Of a stretch of DNA of 64,000 nucleotides, positions 8,790 through 17,764 are shown in pieces. Within the stretch, counting starts at the first letter, position 1. Each line of letters begins with the position of its first letter. Origin of the DNA: Haloferax sp046557615 (lineage in GTDB: Archaea > Halobacteriota > Halobacteria > Halobacteriales > Haloferacaceae). A program made the position numbers and the translations under genes. The notes below the pieces were generated by a model. That model worked only from the letters and a program-made list of their open reading frames with translations. It did not search any database and had not been told where the DNA came from. The stretch spans positions 186,001 to 250,000 of the forward strand of contig NZ_JBKIII010000002.1 in NCBI RefSeq assembly GCF_046557615.1. Direction: 5' to 3'.

Positions 8790-9767
8790 ATGATTTTCGA
8801 GTCTCTCCCGACCACGCCCCGGTCGGACGAACTTATCGACAAGGCCTTTTCGCGGGCCGCACGTTCGGGGCGAGCGAAACAGGACAAGCTGGAGGCCCAG
8901 CAGTCCATGCTCCAGACAGCATCGAACATCCTCTCGGACAACCTCGAAAACGTCGTCGTCGAATGGCCGGACTTCGAACTCGTCGATCCATTCTACTACG
9001 AACTCGCCGACGCCATCGTCGACGTCGACGAACTCCGACAGAGCCTCGCGCAGGTGATGTGGGCCTCGCGGACCATCGACAACGTTGCCCGTGAGTACCA
9101 GTCGAAACTCCGCCAAACCAACGCAGACACCGCCAGAAAACACCGAAAGCAGGCGTTTGCTCGCATGGCGAGCATCGTCGAACAGGTCGAAGACGACTTG
9201 CTCGCCATCGGTGCCGCCCGCGACGCGCTCAAGGACTTGCCCGATATCCGCCCCGACGAGCCCGCACTCGTCGTCGCTGGCTACCCGAACGTCGGGAAGT
9301 CCTCGTTCGTCAACGACGTGACTCGCGCCTCCAACGAAATCGCGCGGTACCCCTTCACGACGAAGGGCGTCCAAATCGGCCACTTCGAGCGCGACCGCAT
9401 CCGCTACCAGATTATCGACACGCCCGGTCTCCTCGACCGTCCCGAAGACGAGCGCAACGACATCGAGAAGCAGGCTGTCAGCGCAATTGAACACCTCGCG
9501 GACGGCGTGCTGTTCGTCGTCGATGCGAGTGGGGAGTGCGGCTACCCAATCGACGCGCAACTCGAACTCCGCGATGCCGTGAAAGCACGGTTCGAACAGC
9601 GCAACATCCCGGTCATCACCGTCTGCAACAAGAGCGACCGCTCGACGGACGTCGAAGCGGACCTCTACATGAGCGTCGAGACCGGCGAGAACGTCGAAGA
9701 AGTCCTCGATGCACTCGCCGACGCCGTCGAATTCGAGACGGACCTGCCGCCGTCGCGCAACGAGTAA
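8790..9767 (+). CDS. NOG1-type GTP-binding protein
   Basis: This 325-residue protein of the Obg/NOG1 class is a likely large-subunit ribosome assembly factor. An N-terminal helical domain (about 1-150) precedes the G domain. G1 is GYPNVGKS at about 164-171, the switch region has PFTTKGVQIGHF, G3 is DTPGLLDRP, and G4 is CNKSD. The archaeal members end after the G domain, as here. A TTTTAC element about 25 nt before the ATG fits a leaderless promoter. The protein would bind and hydrolyse GTP in the cytoplasm while docked on pre-50S particles; that role is carried over from eukaryotic Nog1. Confidence 0.9.
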   Translation: MIFESLPTTPRSDELIDKAFSRAARSGRAKQDKLEAQQSMLQTASNILSDNLENVVVEWPDFELVDPFYYELADAIVDVDELRQSLAQVMWASRTIDNVAREYQSKLRQTNADTARKHRKQAFARMASIVEQVEDDLLAIGAARDALKDLPDIRPDEPALVVAGYPNVGKSSFVNDVTRASNEIARYPFTTKGVQIGHFERDRIRYQIIDTPGLLDRPEDERNDIEKQAVSAIEHLADGVLFVVDASGECGYPIDAQLELRDAVKARFEQRNIPVITVCNKSDRSTDVEADLYMSVETGENVEEVLDALADAVEFETDLPPSRNE

Positions 9768-9845
9768 GCGAGCGAATCTCTCTTTACGGTCTGGCGTTCT
9801 CCGGCACAAAACTCATACCGTGGGCGTGAACTCGTCAGTTCACTG

Positions 9846-10658
9846 ATGGGCTCTCCTCGGTTTACACGACGGTCGCTCCTCCGTCTCGGTGGGTGTGGTC
9901 TCCTGAGTGCAACTGCTGGCTGTCTGGCAGAGAGTGGCGAAAACGACGAGTCGCAGACAACCTCGAATCGCGCGCTCTCGATGGGCGAGAAAGCCACGAG
10001 ACCGAACGACATGTTCTTGCGACTTTCTGACCCGAAGGTGAACAAGCTCATTTCCACACTCGATGTGGGGGCCACTGGTCACGTCTATCCAGCAGGGTAT
10101 TCAAATTCTCAGTTTCTCACACTCTCAGTGCAGTCTGGTGGGACGCCATACTCCGATATTCAACTGAGTCCGATGATCGACGGAGAGCGATACGAGAGTC
10201 AAACGTACAGACACGGTTTCTCACCCGAGAATCCGGCCCCTCTGAGCGTCGAAGTCCCACTCGCTCAGGCTGAACGTGCCGCAATCGAGTGGCAGCCATC
10301 GGCTGACGAAACGTATCGGTGGGAACTTCCACAGTCGGTCGTCGAACAGTTCCATAGCGAACCACGGTTTTCGGTCACCGAGTTTAGTGTTCCAGACACC
10401 GTTGAACGGGGCGAGCCGTTCACGGTACGGCTCTCGGTTTCGAACACTGGAGACCGAGATGGCCGCTTCCTCGGCGTCGTCTTGGGGACCGGACCGAGTA
10501 GCCTTCCGCTGGTTTCGACGTTCTCGTTTCCCGTCCCTGTCGGTGAAACGGTCAGTCGTGAACTCTCTGGACGGACGAACACAGAAAAATCGAGCATGAC
10601 TGCGATTCTCGACTGGGGACTTGGGGAAAAACGAGCGTCGTTTTCAGTGAGTGAGTGA
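9846..10658 (+). CDS. Predicted Tat lipoprotein of unknown function
   Basis: The 270-residue protein begins with a twin-arginine signal (FTRRSLLRLGG) followed by a hydrophobic stretch and a lipobox ending TAGC near residue 26. Haloarchaea commonly export and lipid-anchor proteins this way. The mature part is acidic and beta-rich. The C-terminal half (DTVERGEPFTVRLSVSNTGDRDG) looks like a CARDB/Ig-like domain with the common N-T-G pattern. No catalytic motif is seen. It is convergent with the SIMPL-domain gene 15 nt away, so the two must share a termination zone. Confidence 0.72.
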   Translation: MGSPRFTRRSLLRLGGCGLLSATAGCLAESGENDESQTTSNRALSMGEKATRPNDMFLRLSDPKVNKLISTLDVGATGHVYPAGYSNSQFLTLSVQSGGTPYSDIQLSPMIDGERYESQTYRHGFSPENPAPLSVEVPLAQAERAAIEWQPSADETYRWELPQSVVEQFHSEPRFSVTEFSVPDTVERGEPFTVRLSVSNTGDRDGRFLGVVLGTGPSSLPLVSTFSFPVPVGETVSRELSGRTNTEKSSMTAILDWGLGEKRASFSVSE

Positions 10659-10673
10659 TTCGATTCGCTCGAT

Positions 10674-11447
10674 TCAGCCAATCGTGTAGACCATGTTGAC
10701 GGTGGCGCGCACCGTCACGGGACCGGGCGAGAGTTCAGTTGGCGCACCACCGCTCCGAGCGGCGGCGTCTTCAGCGTATTCGACTTGGTAGTACGGCGAC
10801 GGCGTGTAGCCGTTCGAAGTCGATGCCTGCTGGACGCCCGTGATTTGGACGTTCGCAGCCTCGGCGATGCTGTCGGCGTCAGCGCGAGCGTTTTGGACTG
10901 CGTTCTGGAGGGCTTCCGACCGGAGTTCGTCGCGGCGTTCGTCGGTCAGCGTGAACTGGACGTTCTGGACTTGAATCGCACGGGTGAACTCGTCGCCCAT
11001 GGTGCTGGTCGAACCGGCACCGACCGCGAGGTCGATAGCCTCACCGGCTTGGTCGGGGGCGACTTCGACTTTCATCGTGTGGGTCGCACGGTAGCCGACG
11101 AGTTCCTGGCGTTCGCCGTAGCGGTACTCGGGCCAGATGTTGAAGCCGGTCGTCTGGATGTTGTCGTCAGAGATACCCGCGTCGGTGAGGGCTTGTCTGA
11201 CAGATGCGACGTCTTCAGCGACCATCCCGCGGGCTTCGTCTGCGGATTCTGCGGTCGCGGTCACACTCAGATAGATGATAGCGAGGTCGGCTTCTGTGGT
11301 GACTTCACCGACGCCAGAGGTGGTAATCGTCGGGGCGGTATCGCCGTCGGTACTCGCGCCGGGCGTACTCTGAAGCGGTGCGGAGAGGCACCCTGCCATG
11401 AGAACCAATCCAGCGAGAACGAGTGGTGCGATGAACTGTCGTTTCAT
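10674..11447 (-). CDS. SIMPL/DUF541 domain lipoprotein
   Basis: This 257-residue exported protein starts at the ATG at 11447 (MKRQFIAPLVL...), which gives a clean signal peptide with a lipobox ending MAGC. A longer reading to 11477 adds a second hydrophobic stretch and is less likely. The mature part carries the SIMPL (DUF541) pattern: GVGEVTTEADLAIIYLSV, a central VRQALTDAGISDDNIQT, and the late ADSIAEAANV segment. Family members are periplasmic or surface proteins linked to signalling or oxidative stress, with no defined activity. The position on the outer face of the membrane is inferred. Confidence 0.83.
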   Translation of the reverse strand: MKRQFIAPLVLAGLVLMAGCLSAPLQSTPGASTDGDTAPTITTSGVGEVTTEADLAIIYLSVTATAESADEARGMVAEDVASVRQALTDAGISDDNIQTTGFNIWPEYRYGERQELVGYRATHTMKVEVAPDQAGEAIDLAVGAGSTSTMGDEFTRAIQVQNVQFTLTDERRDELRSEALQNAVQNARADADSIAEAANVQITGVQQASTSNGYTPSPYYQVEYAEDAAARSGGAPTELSPGPVTVRATVNMVYTIG

Positions 11448-11536
11448 ACTGAACAGAACGACAGATGAGATAATCAACGCATTGTAGAGACAAAGAACGA
11501 TTGTACTCTTCGCTCAGCTCTCCCAATCTCCGATAT

Positions 11537-12841
11537 TCAGGAGGAGACGGCCACATATCGCACTTCGACGTCGATTCGGTCGTCTGCCCACAGGGTCAGC
11601 GATTGCGGTGCAACCTCGTTGATTCGCGTTCGTAACTCGTCTGTCACCCTCGGTGGGTCAGTCCACGGGTCGTACCCAATCGTCACGACCACCTCTGTCG
11701 GTTCTTGTAACGGCCCGGTGCCGTAGGTCACATCCACTGAGAGCAAGCGCGCGTTCTCCTCTGCGAGTACGTCGCCCACGACGTCCTGCGCATCCGCCTG
11801 AAACCCGGCGTTCTGGTAGGTCGAGTACGTCACCGCGCCGAGGAACGACGAGAGGACGAGCAGACCGATACCGAGCGAGGCAACCCGAATGAGTGTCGTC
11901 CGCCGGGCGTTCGAACGGCGAAACCATCGCTCCGGTCGGTAGCCCTGTTGCCAGAGGACCGCGATAGCGACGAAGTTGATAGACAGAAAGTTGACGAGGA
12001 CGAGAATTGCCGACCCGACGACGGACTCCGGTGACCCCCACGCGAGACCGATACCGACGACCGCAGTCGGCGGCACCAGTGCCGCGGCAATCATGACACC
12101 GACGAGTGCCGTCGAAACACCGGAAGAGAGCGACAACGCGCCCGCGGCACCCGCTCCGAGGGCGATAACCAGTGCCAGCATGTCGGGTGCGAGACGTTCG
12201 TTGATTTCGGGGATGGCGAACACCTCTGCCTCCGACAACGGCACTGCACCGGTCGTCTTGAGGAAGAACGCGAAGAGCGCGCCGGTCGCCATGGCCGCGA
12301 CGCCGCCGACGGCCTGCAAACGCACGCCGCGGACGAACAGTTCGTCGTCGTCCACGACGGTGCCGACGCTGGCGGCCATCGCCGGTCCCATGAGCGGTGC
12401 GATGACCATCGACCCGACGACGACGGCAGGCGAATCGAGCAAGAGACCGGCGGTTGCGACGAGTACCGAGATTATCGTCATCGTCAGAAACGTCCGCATC
12501 GACGGCGCGAGACTCTCTGCGGCCGATGCCAACTCCTCGCGGGCGATTCGGTCGCCGTTTCGGTCTGACTCGTCGTACTTCTCTTGTAACTGGTCGAATC
12601 GCTTCGAGACGACCGTTTCGGCGTTCGTGACGACGGTGTAGGCGTCGCGTTCGATACCCGCTTCTCGCAGTTGCTCTAAGACGGGTTCGACGGCGGTTTT
12701 CGGGAGCGGAAACGTCACGACGGCGGCGAATCCACGGCCCGAGGTTTCTTCAGAGATTGCGTAGTCGATGCCTTCCGATTCGAGCGTCTGCAAGACGGAG
12801 TTTCGCTTGCCGGTAGGCACCAACACCTGGACGAGTCGCAC
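11537..12841 (-). CDS. DUF389 (TIGR00341) membrane protein, copy 1
   Basis: This 434-residue protein has a cytosolic N-terminal alpha/beta domain (MRLVQVLVPTGKRN...EGIDYAISEE, about 1-90). About six to eight membrane helices follow (about 115-340), including the family core VVVGSMVIAPLMGPAMA. A soluble C-terminal tail ends the protein. The family's function is unknown; its conserved Gly/Pro-rich helices suggest a channel or transporter. A closely similar paralogue lies at 54857-56206, with the same N-terminal start and the same core motif. The gene stands alone on the reverse strand. Confidence 0.82.
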   Translation of the reverse strand: MRLVQVLVPTGKRNSVLQTLESEGIDYAISEETSGRGFAAVVTFPLPKTAVEPVLEQLREAGIERDAYTVVTNAETVVSKRFDQLQEKYDESDRNGDRIAREELASAAESLAPSMRTFLTMTIISVLVATAGLLLDSPAVVVGSMVIAPLMGPAMAASVGTVVDDDELFVRGVRLQAVGGVAAMATGALFAFFLKTTGAVPLSEAEVFAIPEINERLAPDMLALVIALGAGAAGALSLSSGVSTALVGVMIAAALVPPTAVVGIGLAWGSPESVVGSAILVLVNFLSINFVAIAVLWQQGYRPERWFRRSNARRTTLIRVASLGIGLLVLSSFLGAVTYSTYQNAGFQADAQDVVGDVLAEENARLLSVDVTYGTGPLQEPTEVVVTIGYDPWTDPPRVTDELRTRINEVAPQSLTLWADDRIDVEVRYVAVSS

Positions 12842-12878
12842 GGTGTGAGGTCACTCGCCGGTGTGAAATAAACTCGGG

Positions 12879-13604
12879 CTACTGCTTTCGGCGCTCGGGT
12901 CGAAGTTGCTGGAGGACGGGCATCTCGGCTATTTGCTCGTCCGAGAGCGCCTCCCATTGGATTCCAGTCGGGCGCGAATACGGCGTCTCGGTTCGAATCG
13001 TTCGCTCGGGAGTGACGACGAGGTCCATCGGCACGTCGTGCGCGTCGGGGGCGGGTGCGTCGTCGCACACTTGTAATTCGTGGACGGACGTCACTATCGC
13101 CGTCTCTTCGGAAACTGCACCGAGACCGTGGAGAATCGCGTATTCGAGGTCGCTAAAGCCCTCTCCCTTTCCGATGCGAGCGCCCTGTTCGGTGACGGCG
13201 ACAGAGCCCGAGAGGATGAGGTTGATGTCGGGCAGTCGGTCCGGGCCGACTTTCTCGGCGTGGGTTGCGACGTGTGAGACGGTCGGGGCGCTATCGAGTA
13301 CGTCGTCGTCGAGACTCTCGGGGTCGAGTTCGTAGAAACACTCCTCGTCGCGGAGGCGCGGGACGGCCATGTACACCGTTTTCCCCTCTCGAAGTGCGCG
13401 CCGTCGAATTGGAAGTTGTGGTGAATCAGGATTCGCTTTGATTGCAGTCGCCGACTTCCATTCGGGGGTCTCTGTGAGTCGGTCGGCGGCCGCTCGTGCG
13501 CCAGCGAAGTTCGGAATCCGACCGTGTGGTGGAAATGGAAAGCGGGCTTCGCCCGACGATTCGAGGGCGTCCCACACACGCTCTCGAATTGCTTGTTTCT
13601 CCAT
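12879..13604 (-). CDS. 5-formyltetrahydrofolate cyclo-ligase-like protein
   Basis: The 241-residue protein fits the MTHFS-like family, which converts 5-formyl-THF to 5,10-methenyl-THF using ATP. Seen segments are the N-terminal helix MEKQAIRERVWDALESS, FAGARAAADRL, the middle AIKANPDSPQLPIRRRALREGKTVYM, and the nucleotide-site region GARIGKGEGFSDLEYA. Conserved features of the fold are present, but haloarchaeal members diverge from bacterial enzymes and may act on another pterin. The ATG at 13604 is preferred to a GTG at 13613. It would serve one-carbon metabolism together with mer at 24.6 kb. Confidence 0.8.
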   Translation of the reverse strand: MEKQAIRERVWDALESSGEARFPFPPHGRIPNFAGARAAADRLTETPEWKSATAIKANPDSPQLPIRRRALREGKTVYMAVPRLRDEECFYELDPESLDDDVLDSAPTVSHVATHAEKVGPDRLPDINLILSGSVAVTEQGARIGKGEGFSDLEYAILHGLGAVSEETAIVTSVHELQVCDDAPAPDAHDVPMDLVVTPERTIRTETPYSRPTGIQWEALSDEQIAEMPVLQQLRPERRKQ

Positions 13605-13688
13605 AGTCGTCACACGCCGCGTGTCACCTACTGTGCTGTGGTCGTGTCACGCGAAACGGTTTTACCGGACTTTCACAAATATTCGTGT

Positions 13689-14174
13689 ATGTTCGTGCGT
13701 ACTGCCCGAGAGACGGATGTGCCTGCTATCGCCACCATCTGCGCCGAACACTGGCGGGAGGTGTCGTCGCGCGGCGCTGGCGTTGAAACCGCTGAGGCAG
13801 TGATTACCGACAGGTTCGACGAGCGCACACTCCGCAAAGAGATTCGGTTTCCGGACGACTGGCACGGGTGGGTCGTCGCCGTCGAAGACGACGAGGTCAT
13901 CGCTGCTGGCGGTGGTGGAATGACTGACTCTGCCGCAGGTGAGGTGTACTCACTGATGGTCCACCCCGAACGGTCGGGCGCTGGTGCGCGAACTGCGCTC
14001 TTGCACACGATTACTGCACAACAAGTCATCGACGGCGCACGCGAGCAGTGGGCCTCGTGTGTCGATGGCGACGACTCTGCACAGTCGTTTTACGACCAAC
14101 AAGGGTTCGACGTAGCGACGCGACGCTCCTCCGACGACGCCGTCGAAACGATTCGATTCGTTAGGTCAATCTGA
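13689..14174 (+). CDS. GNAT family N-acetyltransferase
   Basis: This 161-residue protein has the GNAT layout: an N-terminal strand and helix (MFVRTARETDVPAIATICAEHW), strands WVVAVEDDEVIAAGGGG, then VYSLMVHPERSGAGARTALL. The last stretch is the acetyl-CoA pyrophosphate loop in a form close to the usual R/Q-x-x-G-x-G/A. The C-terminal SFYDQQGFDVATR is the common end of the fold. The substrate is unknown. The ATG at 13689 is chosen; a longer frame begins upstream but is antisense to the neighbouring gene. It is divergent from the cyclo-ligase-like gene across about 85 nt. Confidence 0.8.
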   Translation: MFVRTARETDVPAIATICAEHWREVSSRGAGVETAEAVITDRFDERTLRKEIRFPDDWHGWVVAVEDDEVIAAGGGGMTDSAAGEVYSLMVHPERSGAGARTALLHTITAQQVIDGAREQWASCVDGDDSAQSFYDQQGFDVATRRSSDDAVETIRFVRSI

Positions 14175-14180
14175 CGGGTT

Positions 14181-14846
14181 TCAATCTGAAAACGGCAGTC
14201 CAGACCCGCTTAGCAGCACACTTCGGAGTACTTTGTCGGCCCCACGGCGAACCCGTTCTGAGGCGGCCTGTGGACTGATTTCGAGTTGGTCAGCGACCTC
14301 TCTGAGCGTGGTCCCGCGTGGAACCTTGAAGTAGCCCGCAGAGACGGCAGTGACGAGCGCTTCGTGTTGATGGCTGGTGATGTTGAACTGGTAGACGTTC
14401 GTATCCTCCTCGGTGAGTGTGTAGACCCGATTGACGTGGATATCGATATCCGACTCTTGGCATTGCGTATAAAAATCTCTCACGTAGGTGTGGTCGGAAA
14501 ATCGGAGACGAAACATCCACGGTGTCGTCCCGGTCGCTTCGAGAATCGTCGCTTCACTCTCGATGAGGATACGGGTCAGACTCGACACTGAGGTCCCCCA
14601 CGACACGTGGTAGAGGACGCGGTCGTTGACGTTCGCAATCGGCGTCAGGTCTTGTACGAGTTCTCGCGCCCGGACTGTCCGTTCAAACTCGTCAAAGTCG
14701 ATACCAGACACCCAAAAAAATGGCATGACTTCACCTCCAGTCGGAACGACCCGCTCTAGCTCGATGACGACGTTATCGCCAAAGGCAGTCACCTGACCGA
14801 GGTCGAAGTCGGTGGCGTCAACTGTTAGTTCGATTATTACGGCCAT
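14181..14846 (-). CDS. HTH-10 (Bat-type) transcriptional regulator
   Basis: The 221-residue protein carries the C-terminal bacterio-opsin-activator helix-turn-helix (HTH_10). It is visible as GTTLREVADQLEISPQAASE followed by RVRRGADKVL, about residues 175-215. The N-terminal ~150 residues form a Bat-associated sensor-like domain (FDLGQVTAFGDNVVIELERVVP, later WMFRLRFSDHTYVRDFY). Such proteins regulate genes by DNA binding and may sense a ligand or respond to a partner. There is no receiver or PAS domain. It is convergent with the GNAT gene 6 nt away. Its target is unknown. Confidence 0.85.
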   Translation of the reverse strand: MAVIIELTVDATDFDLGQVTAFGDNVVIELERVVPTGGEVMPFFWVSGIDFDEFERTVRARELVQDLTPIANVNDRVLYHVSWGTSVSSLTRILIESEATILEATGTTPWMFRLRFSDHTYVRDFYTQCQESDIDIHVNRVYTLTEEDTNVYQFNITSHQHEALVTAVSAGYFKVPRGTTLREVADQLEISPQAASERVRRGADKVLRSVLLSGSGLPFSD

Positions 14847-15056
14847 TCTTCGCGTATCGTTGGGGGTCTGCTGTATTGAATTGCCGTGTCATTGGATAGC
14901 AACATCCATGGTTTGCTTTTGAATAGCAGTATTGTGAAAGCAGAAGTTCAACGTTGCTTTGCTAGCTATTGTTGCTGAGGGAATCGTTGTGACTGTCCAC
15001 AGCCATCGACTATCAACTGCGGCCCATAGGGACAACACGCAGATGCCAGTTCGTGC
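14847..15056. other. Intergenic region upstream of two divergent regulators
   Basis: About 210 nt separate the HTH-10 gene from the divergent wHTH gene, or about 360 nt if the latter starts at 15204. The stretch is AT-richer than its neighbours near 14880-14980. I see no clear TATA box or palindrome, and no convincing ORF on either strand. Confidence 0.5.
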
Positions 15057-15539
15057 GTGTCTCTCGATGACCCCCCAACACGGTCGGCGTCGGCTGATGG
15101 TGGTGGAAACCGACTGCCCGTGTTGGCGGGCGAACTGTTCGAGTCTGCCTCGATGCTCCACTTCGGCGTCTTCCGAGCATCCGTTGGGGCCACTCGAACC
15201 CAGATGGTGGCCGCGACGATGGAGATGATTCCCTCGGTACGTCTCGACGAGACGTTCTCCTGCCTTGCAAATGGTTATCGCAGGCGGATTCTGTTGGAAG
15301 TTCTCCACGACCCAACAGACACGCTCGACAGGACAGTACGTGAGTTGAGTGGGAGCGGCAAGCATCCACAACAGCTCAAATCGGAGTTGTATCACATCCA
15401 TCTCCCGAAACTCGATACGGCGGGCTACATCCGCTGGAACCGTGAGGCGTGGGCCGTCGAACGCGGGCCACGATTCCACGAAATCGAACCGATGTTACGA
15501 CTTCTCGTCGAACACGCAGACCAGTTGCCGAGCGACTAA
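15057..15539 (+). CDS. Winged-helix regulator, DUF7344-like
   Basis: The conserved part runs from about MEMIPSVRLDETFSCLANGYRRRILLEVL to the end. It matches the haloarchaeal winged-helix proteins whose first helix reads LANxxRRxIL (DUF7344-like). A wing-containing second half follows (LKSELYHIHLPKLDTAGYIRWN). These small proteins are taken to be transcription regulators. The start is uncertain: GTG at 15057 gives 160 residues, while ATG at 15204 gives 111 residues and just covers the conserved domain. Codon use in the extension is moderately GC-rich at third positions, so the longer form cannot be excluded. engB follows 107 nt downstream in the same direction. Confidence 0.65.
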   Translation: MSLDDPPTRSASADGGGNRLPVLAGELFESASMLHFGVFRASVGATRTQMVAATMEMIPSVRLDETFSCLANGYRRRILLEVLHDPTDTLDRTVRELSGSGKHPQQLKSELYHIHLPKLDTAGYIRWNREAWAVERGPRFHEIEPMLRLLVEHADQLPSD

Positions 15540-15646
15540 TACTGGTTCGGAAACGGCGGTGTGCTTCGCTGTCACCCGTGCATCGTCTGTCGTCTATCCT
15601 GCGATACTTTCGCCCTGTTTATCTGTTGTCGTCCCGAATCGCGAGT

Positions 15647-16264
15647 ATGTTTGAAGACCGACCGAACCGTGACGAAATCGTTCTCGTCGGGCGGTCGAAC
15701 GTCGGAAAGTCAACGCTGATGCGAGAACTCACTGGGCACACGAAGTTCACGACTGGCAAGAAGCCCGGTGTCACCCGCTCGCCCAATCACTTCGACTGGG
15801 CACCGGAGAAGTTCATGTTCACCGACCTTCCGGGGTTCGGCTTCATGTCCGGCGTCGAGTCCAAGGCCCAAGACGCCATTCAGACGGATATCGTCCGCTA
15901 CATCGAAGAAAACGCGGACAACATCCTCGCGGCCGTTCTCGTCGTTGATGGCAAGAGCGTCATCGACATCATCGACCGTCACACCACCGAAGAGTCGATT
16001 CCACACGACGTGGAGATGTTCTACTTCCTCGACGAACTCGACATTCCGACTGTCGTCGCGGTGAACAAGATGGACAAAGTAAGCGACAGAGACGAACGCC
16101 TCAACCACCTCTGTGACCGCCTCGGTCTCTTCCCACCGTGGAAGCAGTGGCGAGACACCATCGCACCGATTACGGCCAAGCGCGGCGACATCTCGAATCT
16201 GAACGAAGCGCTTCGGTCACACCTGCACGAACAGCAGCGCGACGACCTATTCAAGTTCCTCTGA
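15647..16264 (+). CDS. engB: GTP-binding protein EngB
   Basis: This 205-residue TrmE-Era-EngA-EngB-Septin-like GTPase matches EngB/YsxC. G1 is GRSNVGKSTL at about residues 15-24, G2 is in TTGKKPGVTRSPNHF, G3 is DLPGFGFMSG, and G4 is VNKMDK. Bacterial EngB is needed for assembly of the large ribosomal subunit, and an equivalent role is inferred here. The ATG at 15647 places G1 right after a short N terminus as in the family; the longer upstream frame overlaps the preceding regulator gene and looks spurious. Confidence 0.93.
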   Translation: MFEDRPNRDEIVLVGRSNVGKSTLMRELTGHTKFTTGKKPGVTRSPNHFDWAPEKFMFTDLPGFGFMSGVESKAQDAIQTDIVRYIEENADNILAAVLVVDGKSVIDIIDRHTTEESIPHDVEMFYFLDELDIPTVVAVNKMDKVSDRDERLNHLCDRLGLFPPWKQWRDTIAPITAKRGDISNLNEALRSHLHEQQRDDLFKFL

Positions 16265-16331
16265 CGAGTCGAGAACGCGGTTCGTTTCGATAGCGAGGGC
16301 TGGCGGATTTCGATAGCCAGCGTCGCCGACT

Positions 16332-17258
16332 TCAGATAACTCGATTCGTCAGCGTCTGACCCGATTCGTATTTTTCGACGTTCTCTCCGACGAACGCGGC
16401 CATGTCCGCGTGGAACTGGTTCGTCGCCCAACTGGAGTGCGGACTCACGAGGACGTTTTCGAAGTCCCAGAGCGGCGATTCTTCGGGGAGTGGTTCTTCG
16501 GCGAATACGTCGAGGGCGGCACCTGCGATGGTGCCAGCTTCGAGTGCGCTGATAAGTGCGGCCTCATCGACCACCGGTCCGCGTGCGACGTTGATGAGGT
16601 GGGCATCGTCACGCATCGTCTCGAACGCTTCTGTTCCGAACATGCCCTCGGTCTCTGTGGTCAAGGGAACGGCGAGTGCGACAAAGCGCGCCTCGGCAAT
16701 CGCTTCGTGGAGTTCGTCCGGGGTGTAGACTGTCGAGACGTTCTCTACTGAGCGACCAGAGTGGCGGATGCCCACGACGTTCATCCCGAGTGCGGCCGCA
16801 CGGTCGGCGATTCCTCGCCCGAGTGTCCCGAGTCCGACGACACACAGTTGTTCGCCGTCGAGGGTGAACGGCTCGTGGTACTCGGGGAGTCGCCATTCGT
16901 TCGCAGATTGTCCGTCACGATAGGCGTGGAGTCGGCGGGCGAACGTGAGCATGTAGCCGAGGACGGTTTCGCCGACTGTGGTATCGTGGATGCCGGTACT
17001 GTTGGTCAGGAACGTTCCGGCCTCTTCGTAGACGCCGACGGGGAACTCGTCGTAGCCTGCGCGAATGCAGTGGACCCACGCTGCATCGAGAAAGGAGTCG
17101 CGGTGGCCGAACGAGACGACGACGTCGCCCGGGCCGAAAGACTCGCGCTCGCCGACGAGTTCGATGGGAACGTCGAGAGCGGAGAGCGCCTCGACGAACT
17201 GTTCGGGTGGCATGTTGCGGGCGACCGATTCGTCGACTGCGACGCGTTCGATGTTCAT
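16332..17258 (-). CDS. D-2-hydroxyacid dehydrogenase
   Basis: This 308-residue NAD-dependent oxidoreductase has the family's nested Rossmann layout. The dinucleotide-binding motif GLGTLGRGIADRAAALGM lies near residues 143-160. Catalytic residues appear in order: Arg in NVARGPVVDE, Glu in AALDVFAEEPLPEESPLW, and His in VSPHSSW. It would reduce a 2-keto acid to the D-hydroxyacid or the reverse; phosphoglycerate dehydrogenase activity is possible but the ACT domain is absent. The gene borders the accessory island that starts just beyond its 5' end. Confidence 0.88.
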   Translation of the reverse strand: MNIERVAVDESVARNMPPEQFVEALSALDVPIELVGERESFGPGDVVVSFGHRDSFLDAAWVHCIRAGYDEFPVGVYEEAGTFLTNSTGIHDTTVGETVLGYMLTFARRLHAYRDGQSANEWRLPEYHEPFTLDGEQLCVVGLGTLGRGIADRAAALGMNVVGIRHSGRSVENVSTVYTPDELHEAIAEARFVALAVPLTTETEGMFGTEAFETMRDDAHLINVARGPVVDEAALISALEAGTIAGAALDVFAEEPLPEESPLWDFENVLVSPHSSWATNQFHADMAAFVGENVEKYESGQTLTNRVI

Positions 17259-17510
17259 GAGAGAGGCGTCGCCGTCGGACCCAATGGAACTTGCGGCGGC
17301 GTCTCATCCAGTCTTCGACCACGGTGGCGGAAGCACTGTATCGCTCTGCGGATGCTCACCTCTGTGTAGCCTGCGAGACCCGCCGTTGTGGCGGCACACA
17401 GTCCGAGAAATGGCCAGCGGTCCATATTCTCTGTCGGGGAGTTGGGATGGAAACGGCGATGAGGTCGTGTGCCTCAGTCGCACGGGGTGCAAAAACAGCG
17501 CATCCGCTCT

Positions 17511-17570
17511 TCGTCTGTAGGTCGGTGGCTCGGTCGAAAGTCCTCATCACAAGGGGCTAAGTGGGGCAGA
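17511..17570 (+). repeat. 60-bp imperfect direct repeat, left copy
   Basis: Positions 17511-17570 match 19811-19870 without gaps at 43 of 60 positions by my count. The best-kept blocks are GGTGGCT, CATCACAA, GGGCT and GTGGGG. The two copies are exactly 2300 bp apart and enclose the accessory island. Function is unknown; remnants of a mobile-element end or an attachment site are possible. Confidence 0.6.
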
Positions 17571-17614
17571 CACCGTTTCTACTAATAGATTGATTGGTGC
17601 CAATTCCTCGTTCC

Positions 17615-17633
17615 AGTAAGGGTGGTGGCTCAG
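17615..17633 (+). repeat. Partial third copy of the island repeat
   Basis: The 13-mer GGTGGTGGCTCAG at 17621-17633 is identical to 19821-19833 in the right repeat copy and is preceded in both by GTAA. The match stops there, so this is a fragment rather than a full copy. Confidence 0.45.
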
Positions 17634-17764
17634 TTGTAAAATATCGCGCAAAGACTTTTCTTACTGACACAAAGAATGATAAATCGGTATTCAAGAACTT
17701 GGAAGATGCGGAAAATGTCGCATGAAAATACAATAACGGCCCAATAGAGGAGGTTGATTGTTAG

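Larger units (their letters stand above)
17259..17764. other. Left edge of accessory island, no convincing gene
   Basis: This 506-nt stretch separates the dehydrogenase from the paralogue pair. GC content drops from about 17570 onward. It holds the left copy of a 60-bp direct repeat (17511-17570), a further partial copy (17615-17633), a short inverted repeat with arms ATTGG and CCAAT at 17593-17604, and a GAGGAGG ribosome-binding site at 17747-17753. Short frames exist but none has family similarity or halophile-like codon use. Confidence 0.6.

Noticed and set aside
17291..17560. + strand frame with Cys-rich stretch left of the island
   Set aside because: Cys pairs occur by chance; codon use and composition do not match a gene and the frame covers the left repeat.
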